39,534 nt of DNA from Candidatus Njordarchaeota archaeon (lineage in GTDB: Archaea > Asgardarchaeota > Njordarchaeia > Njordarchaeales > Panguiarchaeaceae), in contig JAHKKZ010000007.1 in the NCBI GenBank assembly GCA_029856685.1, positions 1-39,534 of the forward strand, read 5' to 3'. The position numbers and the translations under genes are program-made. A model generated the notes under the pieces. The model had not been told where the DNA came from, searched no databases, and was given only the letters and a program-made list of their open reading frames with translations. Below are positions 33,222-39,534 of the stretch, in pieces. Numbering within the stretch: position 1 is the first letter of the stretch; each line of letters starts with the position of its first letter.

Positions 33222-35876
33222 CTAATATTTGTTCCTTCTGGACATCTTCACATAGACTACGACGATGACTCCTGCAATAAGGGTTAGTAGTATTAGCATG
33301 CCCCAGCGAATTCCTCCACCGCCTTCTTCTCCTCCACCAGTAGGTGTTATTGTTAGTATGACTAGATTTGTGAATGTTGATAGTGCGTTGCCTCCTTCTT
33401 GCATTGTTCTGAGTACCTTGTTTGATATTACTAGTAGGCGTGCTCCTCCTTCATGATTAGTTTTGTTTCCTTCGTGCTCCATCTCCTCCCTAGAGTCTAT
33501 GTCCTCCATGTGTGACTCTTCATCTGAGATTTGATCTGGTTCGAATCTGCCGAAGTTGTATTCGATAAGCGTTGGTCTTATAACCATCTCACCACTATAG
33601 TTTGCTACAACCTTAACTGTGATCTTAACCCTGATTGTTTCTTCAGCTTTGATGGGTATCCATGGTGAGACTATTACGAGAACTCCGAGATCCTCCTTCA
33701 CCTCGACATATACATCAACAGCCCTTCCATTTATCTCCACTGAGATGACACCATTATTGCCAACACTCGTATTTATGTAGTCTGTTAATAGGAACTCATA
33801 GAATCTTATCTTCGTATCCGTGTCGCCCTCATTTGTAATGTTGATTGATATCGTGAGCTCACCAGTTGTATTGTCGTATGTTGCCAATTTCTCAATGTTG
33901 AGCTCAACGTGCGGATATGGGAATTCCCTCCTTAGGAGCCATCTCTGAATAATCCAGGGCATTGGTGGAACATAAATCATATAGCTATTCGTGGTGAAGC
34001 CAAGCGTCAGATTTCCTTCGGGAGTTTCTACGGTGAATTCGACATATCCAAATACTGCCCAGACGCCAGCTCTAAGCCTTCTGTCGAAGCTTAGACTAAA
34101 TGTGTGTACGGTCTCGTTATCTTCTCCTCTAATAATGTTCAGCTCATCTAGAGTAGCTTCTGCGACTTCATTTAGCTCAAGTCTTGAGACAATACTAGCT
34201 GGTTTGGACAAGAATAGTTTTGCCTTGATATCGAAGAACCTATCGATTTCGATTTCTGGGTTCTCTCCAGCAAAGACAGCGAGTGTTAAGTTGAAGTTGA
34301 ACCTGTAGAGAAGATCTTTTTCGTCGATTGGCTCTACTCCCGTCGGAATCAAGCCAGCTATTGTTCCTAGAGCTGCTCCTGGAGACACAACAAATCCATT
34401 AGCAATCACAAAGTAGTCTTTTCCTTCAATATCCTCATATGTTACTATTGGGCCCATCCAGAACGATAACGCAACAGCTAACGTGCCAAATCTCTCTCCA
34501 ATTATTCCGGGTATCAATAGGACACTGAAATTCAATAGGACTGTTTCGTTTGGTCCTATTCTATCAACAGTTGTTACGAATGCGTCCATATACGCATCGC
34601 CGATCTTCGTGTTATACTCTATTGTCCAGTTAGCACCAGATATAAATTCGCTGATGTTCTCGCCGAAATGAAATGCCATTGCATTTAAGACCCTTCTAAA
34701 GTCACCTACTAGTGGTAAAGCTACTCTAATATTTAAGGCATCTCCCTCACCTAGGTTCGCTATTGCTACTGTAAATGTCACATTTAGGGCGGGCCACGTC
34801 TCCAGAAAGTGCTGATATGTTGTTCCAGTTATATCCAATATGAAGAACATGCTTGTCATTATTGGCATCGTCTCCAGTTCTGCTGTGAAGTTGAATGCCT
34901 GCATGTATATGACTATATCATCAAACGTTCTGCTGAAGTTCTCCGCTTTGAGCAGGTATATGAATCTTCCTGAGAATTCGTATAGTGGGTTGTCTGGTAT
35001 TGTTGATCTGTTCTCATCAACTTCTAATGGTAGGTATGAGTGGACTGTGAGGATGCTATAGTTTGCTGTGGGGTTTGGCTCTATTACCGCCGTTGTCCCC
35101 AGATCTAGGGCTTCTTTTACTGAGAATTTGAACCATTCGCCTTCCTCTGTTATTGCGTCTGGAACCATAGTTGCAAGGATGAGTATTGGGACGAATTCTT
35201 CGGTGTTGTTATCTTCGTCGACGTCATAATAATCTCTAAATAGTGTTAGTGCTGCTCTGGTGTATACTTCCTCATTCATATTTGCCTGTACTATTGATGA
35301 ATATGCGAAGCTTGTTAGACCTTCTGTGGGGAATTTTGATATAATCTCATTGTTCATGAATTCTATTGTGCCGCTTAGGTTTAATTGGGCCGTGAATAGA
35401 AAGGCCGATCTATGCTCGTCGCCAAATGACCAGAGTGGATAGAATGTTATGTTTAGCGAATCTCCAACTTTATCGGCTAGACTCTTTGCGAGTGGTGTTG
35501 CCTCCGACTCGGATTTGTTATAATGCAGTATTAATGTTATCGTTGGTGGTATCTCTGGGCAGATATCATGGTGATAGTAGAGCCACCACCTATGTCCAAT
35601 ACCACCAGCTATTCTCATCGCTACTAATCCGTCGAACTCGGGCCAGCTTGGATCTACTGGTACTTCGATGCGGCCTCCTGCAGCCAATAGTACCATAGCA
35701 ACATGTCCAGCCTTACCTATATAGAAGTTAGCTGCCTCCGCATATACATTTATGTCTGTTGTCGTTGTGACTTTTGTGGATATGTTGTGTGTGCTTTCTA
35801 TACTATACATGCTATTAACTAAGACGATAGGGCTCATCAATATTAGCAGGGCTACTATGACTGCTTCCTTCCTCAT
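33222..35876 (-). CDS. Large secreted, C-terminally anchored surface protein
   Basis: About 884 residues. A signal peptide (KEAVIVALLILMSPIVLV) is followed by a beta-rich ectodomain with many N-x-S/T sequons. It includes repeated Ig/CARDB-like stretches, for example LNIEKLATYDNTTGELTISI with a following NITNEGDTDTKI. An acidic, His/Glu-rich stalk (HMEDIDSREEMEHEGNKTNH), a GGGEEGGGG linker and a C-terminal transmembrane helix (GMLILLTLIAGVIVVVYV) with RRNKY come next. The layout is that of an archaeal surface or S-layer-associated glycoprotein; no enzyme motif is visible. The ATG at 35876 follows GGTGGG by 5 to 6 bases; the track start is GTG 35885. The ArsR-type gene follows. Confidence 0.8.
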   Translation of the reverse strand: MRKEAVIVALLILMSPIVLVNSMYSIESTHNISTKVTTTTDINVYAEAANFYIGKAGHVAMVLLAAGGRIEVPVDPSWPEFDGLVAMRIAGGIGHRWWLYYHHDICPEIPPTITLILHYNKSESEATPLAKSLADKVGDSLNITFYPLWSFGDEHRSAFLFTAQLNLSGTIEFMNNEIISKFPTEGLTSFAYSSIVQANMNEEVYTRAALTLFRDYYDVDEDNNTEEFVPILILATMVPDAITEEGEWFKFSVKEALDLGTTAVIEPNPTANYSILTVHSYLPLEVDENRSTIPDNPLYEFSGRFIYLLKAENFSRTFDDIVIYMQAFNFTAELETMPIMTSMFFILDITGTTYQHFLETWPALNVTFTVAIANLGEGDALNIRVALPLVGDFRRVLNAMAFHFGENISEFISGANWTIEYNTKIGDAYMDAFVTTVDRIGPNETVLLNFSVLLIPGIIGERFGTLAVALSFWMGPIVTYEDIEGKDYFVIANGFVVSPGAALGTIAGLIPTGVEPIDEKDLLYRFNFNLTLAVFAGENPEIEIDRFFDIKAKLFLSKPASIVSRLELNEVAEATLDELNIIRGEDNETVHTFSLSFDRRLRAGVWAVFGYVEFTVETPEGNLTLGFTTNSYMIYVPPMPWIIQRWLLRREFPYPHVELNIEKLATYDNTTGELTISINITNEGDTDTKIRFYEFLLTDYINTSVGNNGVISVEINGRAVDVYVEVKEDLGVLVIVSPWIPIKAEETIRVKITVKVVANYSGEMVIRPTLIEYNFGRFEPDQISDEESHMEDIDSREEMEHEGNKTNHEGGARLLVISNKVLRTMQEGGNALSTFTNLVILTITPTGGGEEGGGGIRWGMLILLTLIAGVIVVVYVKMSRRNKY

Positions 35877-36131
35877 ATAACCCACCTAGTTTTGTTTTCT
35901 AATGTAGAAAGAACACAATTTCGTGGTTATAAGTTCTTCTACTCAAATATGCTTTAGGAGACAAACTCAAGAAGTTTTTTGCTGACTACTAAGATTTGTA
36001 GTTAGTTTTATTCAACAGAACTCCTATCCAGGGGGAAGAGATAAGCTTATTGCTCAGATTTAAGAGGGGGGCTGTTCTGTATTTAGGTATTATCTATATC
36101 TCATCGGTGGTCGTGTTGGGTGATTGGATGA

Positions 36132-36794
36132 CTATTCGACTACGATTTCTTCTTTTTTGGATTCTCCTAGGAGAGCTGCAATCAGTATGAGTATCAGATA
36201 TGTTAGTGTGCCGAGTATTGCTATGTCACTGTTGTAGGCAAGAGATCCTAGTATGTATACTGCAGGCACTAATATCAAGGCAATTATTGTGTCAGGATGC
36301 TTTATGATTATGTTACTTGTTAGAAAACCAAGATCGCTGATTGAGGGAAAACCGCAGACAGCAATGGATATGATCATCCAAGCAAGAAGCAATGCTCCTT
36401 CACTATGACCATATTCAAGGGATAGTATGAGAAGTCCTTTTAGGAGTATAAGAATTGGTAGCGATACTATGAGTGGCGAAATAGCCACCAAGCCTAGTCT
36501 CCAAGTACTAAGCTTATATGTGTCTGCCGATGTAAACAATCCAGCTCCGAAGCTCTCTCCAATGGGGCTGATCCTAAGAGCTGTATATGGTTTTATTCCT
36601 AAGAGTCGGGATAGTAAATAGTGTGAAGCAATATGGATGAGGACTCCGGGGAAAAGAAGCAACCCTATGAATTTAGACATGCCGCTCCAGCTGTACTGTA
36701 TGATCAGATATACTATCCATGCTAATATAAGGAAACCTATGTTGAGCGAAATAGATATCATAAATGAGGATATAGATCCTAGCCAAAGTCCCAA
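36132..36794 (-). CDS. M50-like membrane protein with HIASH in place of HExxH
   Basis: A 220-residue protein with six or so hydrophobic segments. The second half of the first block reads LLLFPGVLIHIASHYLLSRLLGIKP. It resembles the FPGVxxHExxHxxxAxLLGxK signature of archaeal M50-like (site-2 protease-related) membrane proteins, and SPIGESFGAGLF plus GLVAISPLIVSLPI match their later part. The catalytic Glu of HExxH is Ile here, so peptidase activity is doubtful. The start is TTG 36794, 6 bases after GGTGA. It may be an inactive, scaffold-type member. A short AT-rich gap separates it from the surface-protein gene on the same strand. Confidence 0.6.
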   Translation of the reverse strand: MGLWLGSISSFMISISLNIGFLILAWIVYLIIQYSWSGMSKFIGLLLFPGVLIHIASHYLLSRLLGIKPYTALRISPIGESFGAGLFTSADTYKLSTWRLGLVAISPLIVSLPILILLKGLLILSLEYGHSEGALLLAWMIISIAVCGFPSISDLGFLTSNIIIKHPDTIIALILVPAVYILGSLAYNSDIAILGTLTYLILILIAALLGESKKEEIVVE

Positions 36795-36933
36795 ACCAAT
36801 TCACCAATAGTGAATATAGCGGAAAACTTTAGAAAACTTTCTATAGATTCTCAATAATATCTACTTATTCTCTTAGCAGAGGAGTAGTAAAGCGCATCAA
36901 GAGACTAGCACCGACAGATAATCTTTATCCCTC

Positions 36934-37080
36934 TCAAACTAACCATAAGTACTGCCCTTCATAATCGATGGTTATGCTGAGGTCTCCACACATATTTAAA
37001 AAACTTAGTAGCTTGTCCTTTTCTATTTTTCCATAGCTCTCTTGTTCACAGTTTATACTCGTTTTATTTCCTATCCTCAT
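36934..37080 (-). CDS. Possible 48-residue small protein divergent from radA
   Basis: The ORF is below the ORF-track limit. It begins with ATG at 37080 (MRIGNKTSINCEQESYGKIE) and ends GQYLWLV. Composition and helix-strand pattern (KIEKDKLLSFLNMCG, DLSITIDYEG) look protein-like. An AT-rich TATA-like stretch (AATTTATTTTT) lies 20-30 bases upstream with no Shine-Dalgarno motif, which would suit a leaderless transcript. Function unknown. The rest of the 36795-37135 gap shows nothing else I can name. Confidence 0.4.
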   Translation of the reverse strand: MRIGNKTSINCEQESYGKIEKDKLLSFLNMCGDLSITIDYEGQYLWLV

Positions 37081-37095
37081 TCTAGGTTGTATTTG

Positions 37096-37110
37096 TTAAA
37101 AATAAATTAT
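37096..37110. promoter_or_regulatory. AT-rich divergent promoter between the small ORF and radA
   Basis: GTTAAAAATAAATTAT can be read as a TATA element in both directions. It is 16-30 bases from the minus-strand small ORF start and about 35-49 bases from the radA ATG. Confidence 0.35.
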
Positions 37111-37144
37111 TGGAAGATTTTCTGGGTTCATTGCTGTGATTTTC

Positions 37145-38173
37145 ATGGCTAAGGAACCAACAATCCATGAGCTTAGGCTTTCTAAGCATACGTTAAATGC
37201 TTTGGAATCCGCTGGGATATACTACATTAAGGATTTACTTCTTTATAGTCCAACGAGACTTGCTGAGATTACTGGTCTCTCTAAGGAGACATGCGAGAAA
37301 GTTCTGGATAAGGCAATAGAGTTTCTGGATCGATATAGGAAGAAGTTTTTAACGCTCGAAGAATTGGAGAAAGTTGAGGAGAAGAAGATATTTATGTCGA
37401 CAGGAGCACATAGCCTTAATAGGCTTCTACATGGAGGATGGTGTGTTGGGGAGGTAACAGAACTTGCAGGACCCTATGCCTCGGGTAAGAGCCAAGCGTG
37501 TTTTACCGCATTGGCAACAGTCTTCCTTCCAATGATGAGCCAAAAGGAGATTCAAGAGATTTTATACGGTGGCGAGGAGACTAGAAGCTCGGAAAGAAAA
37601 GATGTTCATTGGGGTCTTAACGATGGAGATATATCAGCTGTGATAATTGATTCCGAGAGAACATTCTCTATTCAGAGATTTAGGAAGATTCTCGGAAGAT
37701 TCGGGCTTAACGAGAAGGAAATTATGAAGAAAGTTATTATTAGCAGACCAGAGAATGCTTGGGATCAGAAGAGGATTATTGAGAGTCTTGTTGGTGTTGT
37801 GAGGGAGAACAATGTTAAGTTGGTGGTTGTTGATAGCCTCACAAAGCTTCCTAGAGCCGATTTTTCTGGGCAAGGAGAGCTTTATACTAGGCAAAGACTC
37901 ATATTGGATATGGTGGAGAAGCTTAGGAGGATAGCCATAAACTATAGAGTTGTCGTTATTGTGACAAACCAGGTTGTGGCTACTCCGGGAGTGTTGTATG
38001 GTCGTGGATATAAACCTATAGGGGGACATGTATTAGCGCACACCGTTGATACACGCTTACTTCTCACACGAGCTACTGATCCATATAGAAAAGTCACGAT
38101 TTTGGATTCTTCGTGGCTTCCCCCTGGGGAATGTAAGATTAGGATTACCGATGAGGGAATAGCGGATGCTTAG
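37145..38173 (+). CDS. radA: RadA-family recombinase
   Basis: A RecA/RAD51-class protein of 342 residues. The N-terminal helix-hairpin-helix part (LSKHTLNALESAGIYYIKDL to TGLSKETCEKVLDKA) is followed by the STGAHSLNRLLHGGW segment. The ATPase core has Walker A GPYASGKSQ, Walker B VKLVVVDSLTKL, the L1 region, IVTNQVVATPG and GGHVLAHTVDTRLLL. It catalyses strand exchange in homologous recombination. Unlike standard RadA, the first helix after Walker A is followed by an insertion of about 25 residues (MSQKEIQEILYGGEETRSSE), and Walker A has PYAS instead of EFGS. It may be the main RadA or a divergent paralogue. GTG 37136 is the track start; ATG 37145 lies 4 bases after GTGAT. It heads a tight run of four genes. 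Confidence 0.85.
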   Translation: MAKEPTIHELRLSKHTLNALESAGIYYIKDLLLYSPTRLAEITGLSKETCEKVLDKAIEFLDRYRKKFLTLEELEKVEEKKIFMSTGAHSLNRLLHGGWCVGEVTELAGPYASGKSQACFTALATVFLPMMSQKEIQEILYGGEETRSSERKDVHWGLNDGDISAVIIDSERTFSIQRFRKILGRFGLNEKEIMKKVIISRPENAWDQKRIIESLVGVVRENNVKLVVVDSLTKLPRADFSGQGELYTRQRLILDMVEKLRRIAINYRVVVIVTNQVVATPGVLYGRGYKPIGGHVLAHTVDTRLLLTRATDPYRKVTILDSSWLPPGECKIRITDEGIADA

Positions 38174-38423
38174 CCAGGATGAGCTTAGGGACCTAGCAAT
38201 ATTTCTTACATCTTTTGGTAAGAACCTGCCAAATATTCTCTGTGACCCAAGCAGAATTCCTAGAACGCCAAAAACGCGGTTGTGGCTTGAAAGTGCGGAA
38301 AGGCTCGGTGTGATTGACATATCTGGCGATATTATAAGGATTAGAAGAGGGGGCATACAGAGTCTTATCGAAAAGATAAATAGGGCTTTTGATTATTGGT
38401 TAGATGAGCTTTCGAGGTCGTAA
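38166..38423 (+). CDS. Small protein of the radA-linked run, unknown
   Basis: An 85-residue protein whose ATG lies inside the radA end (ATGCTTAG overlap of 8 bases), so translation is coupled. It begins LSQDELRDLAIFLTSFGKNL and has a helix-strand-strand segment TRLWLESAERLGVIDISGDI followed by IRIRRGG. This looks like a small winged-helix fold that could bind DNA or the recombinase. No family recognised. Confidence 0.65.
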   Translation: MLSQDELRDLAIFLTSFGKNLPNILCDPSRIPRTPKTRLWLESAERLGVIDISGDIIRIRRGGIQSLIEKINRAFDYWLDELSRS

Positions 38424-38426
38424 GCC

Positions 38427-38864
38427 TTGTCGTTCTTATGGAGACTTATACCCAATAAGCTTGCTAAGAGAATTAAGAAATATGTCCATGAGGATATTGA
38501 CGATAAGTATTTGAGGAGGGCATTGAATATAGCTAAACTTGAGAAAACTGAGGAATCCTTTGACACCATCGAGTGGAGGGGGTGGAGCGAATCATACCAA
38601 TTGCTGGAGAGAATTCTCAATGTTCTTAGTGGGTTTGGTGGAGCATTTCTGTATGCCTTAGAGCTGGGAGAATTCTACTTCAGAGAACTTCAGATGAAAG
38701 TAAGATCAGCAAAAGTTACGAGGGCTTGGATAAAAAACGCTACAAGCATAGGTCTTATTAAGAGAGACAAGAATTCTCATGGTGTTACACGCTATCAAAT
38801 CGATCAGCAAATGCTGGATAAGATCCGAGGAATTCTTGTGGGAGCGTTAGAGGATCTAATATGA
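38427..38864 (+). CDS. Winged-helix-like protein of the radA-linked run, unknown
   Basis: A 145-residue protein starting at TTG 38427, 3 bases after the previous stop. A basic N-terminal part (NKLAKRIKKYVHEDIDD) leads to a helical middle (SESYQLLERILNVLSGFGGAFLY), and the end looks like a winged helix (SAKVTRAWIKNATSIGLIKRD, GVTRYQIDQQ). I do not recognise the family. Its last bases overlap the start of the next gene as ATGA. Position suggests a role with the RadA-like protein in DNA repair. Confidence 0.65.
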   Translation: MSFLWRLIPNKLAKRIKKYVHEDIDDKYLRRALNIAKLEKTEESFDTIEWRGWSESYQLLERILNVLSGFGGAFLYALELGEFYFRELQMKVRSAKVTRAWIKNATSIGLIKRDKNSHGVTRYQIDQQMLDKIRGILVGALEDLI

Positions 38865-39534
38865 GGTTTATAGATAATATACTCGCGGAGGTAATTATTA
38901 GGCTTGCTGACAATTCATCGAGCTTTGCGGAGATCTCAGAAAAGTTGCAAGAGGTAGTGCCAAGAGGATTTATTCCCATGGTATTAAGAGCGCTTGAGAT
39001 TTTCTATGAAGAGAAGACATACAGTTTACCCCCAGAACTTATAGCTGCTTGGAAGAAGTATTCTGGCACGTTCATACGCCTAGATGAGTTAGATGATATG
39101 ATAGATGAGTTCTGTGCCAAGTACAACCTCAATAAGAAGCAATTTTTGATGTGGTTCAATGGAGAGAAAAGACTTATGAAAAAAGCGGAGGTAAACCCAG
39201 AACTACTAGCCAGAACAGTTAATTTCTTCATATTCAGAAGAATTATTCGTAAGGCAACAAGGATCATAGCATACTTACCTAGAGCTACTGGTGGATCTAT
39301 AGTCAAGGAGGTCTTGTTTATGTCCAAAAATTTAGGGGCTAATGTCAATATTCGGAACGAATCCAAAATAATCATCGAGATATTACCAGGCGAGCTTAGC
39401 CTCGAGCCCCTATCCGTAGCACTCACATCCGCTGAGATCATTGAGATTTTTCTACCAAATGGTAAGAAGATTTTGATTAGGGATATCCCCATCTTAGCGA
39501 CTTTCAGACCAAAAGTCTTCGATAGTTCGTTGGA
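38861..39534 (+). CDS. Protein running off the right edge, possibly DUF790/Bax1-like
   Basis: Absent from the ORF track because it has no stop in the window. It begins ATG 38861, overlapping the previous stop (ATGA), and is open for 224 codons. The N-terminus is helical (NILAEVIIRLADNSSSFAEI). Segments such as LPPELIAAWKKYSGTFIRLD and EVNPELLARTVNFFIFRRII recall the DUF790 family, whose best known member is Bax1, the nuclease partner of the XPB helicase. The match is by eye and weak, and no XPB gene is visible here. The reading continues beyond 39534. The remaining gene will decide this. Confidence 0.6.
   Translation, partial: MRFIDNILAEVIIRLADNSSSFAEISEKLQEVVPRGFIPMVLRALEIFYEEKTYSLPPELIAAWKKYSGTFIRLDELDDMIDEFCAKYNLNKKQFLMWFNGEKRLMKKAEVNPELLARTVNFFIFRRIIRKATRIIAYLPRATGGSIVKEVLFMSKNLGANVNIRNESKIIIEILPGELSLEPLSVALTSAEIIEIFLPNGKKILIRDIPILATFRPKVFDSSL

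Noticed and set aside
36040-36180. Plus-strand short ORF starting LLRFKRGAVLYLGIIYISSV
   Set aside because: It resembles a membrane-segment start but overlaps the M50-like gene antisense and stops soon after. AT-rich DNA yields such hydrophobic reads easily.
1-39534. tRNA, rRNA or CRISPR array
   Set aside because: No T-loop GGTTCGAATCC plus acceptor pairing outside genes, no rRNA-like stretches, and no regularly spaced identical repeats were seen on either strand.

Overview
The window is compact, AT-leaning archaeal DNA. The gene content points to a thermophilic member of the Thermoproteota (crenarchaeal or TACK) lineage. It includes an AGOG-type 8-oxoguanine glycosylase, a RadA-family recombinase, a PaREP1-family protein, a tungsten-type aldehyde ferredoxin oxidoreductase, archaeal-style riboflavin genes, a DUF234-type ATPase and many membrane-anchored secreted proteins. 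AGA/AGG and ATA codons are heavily used. Many starts, often TTG or GTG, lie a few bases after a GGTG(A) motif that matches the archaeal 16S anti-Shine-Dalgarno. I do not assign a genus. No rRNA, tRNA, CRISPR array or intact insertion sequence was found.

Layout. 1-2.7 kb: the end of a SIS-domain protein, a RibD-type riboflavin reductase, a YjbQ protein, a small membrane protein and an acidic micro-protein. 2.7-5.7 kb: an Fpg/Nei-like DNA glycosylase with Thr in place of the catalytic Pro, a stand-alone ATP-cone protein and an ArsB/NhaD-type ion transporter. 5.9-6.7 kb: a decayed gene for a secreted TM1410/GH114-type protein, which I consider one of the clearest unlisted features. 6.8-10.9 kb: AGOG, then moaE and two tandem moaD-like genes, divergent from the AOR gene. 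10.9-16.3 kb: a second gene remnant, a DUF89 protein, a small basic protein, an ABC exporter pair, a PaREP1 protein and a DedA protein. 16.5-20.5 kb: a MoeA fused to a short PBP-like tail, a leucine-rich-repeat protein and a membrane protein with a longin-like N-terminus. 20.6-22.9 kb: an operon-like run of endonuclease IV, ribH, MazG-like and YkgJ-like genes. 23-28.3 kb: an archaeal ATPase with a nuclease-like C-terminus, a coiled-coil protein and a secreted subtilisin. 28.4-32.1 kb: a second moeA, a histone-deacetylase-like gene and another longin-like protein. 32.3-36.8 kb: an ArsR-type membrane regulator, a large surface protein and an M50-like membrane protein lacking the HExxH glutamate. 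37-39.5 kb: a radA-family gene heading a tightly overlapped run of three unknown genes that leaves the window.

Themes. (1) Pyranopterin (W/Mo) cofactor: MoaE, two MoaD-like proteins, two MoeA proteins and an AOR enzyme. (2) DNA base-excision repair and recombination: Nei-like, AGOG, endonuclease IV, RadA-like and a MazG-type nucleotide hydrolase. (3) Riboflavin: the reductase and ribH. (4) Cell-surface and membrane functions. No single locus is a proven new system. The most promising candidates are the radA-linked unknown operon at the right edge, the Thr2 Nei-like glycosylase, the paired longin-like proteins, and the LRR protein convergent with MoeA.
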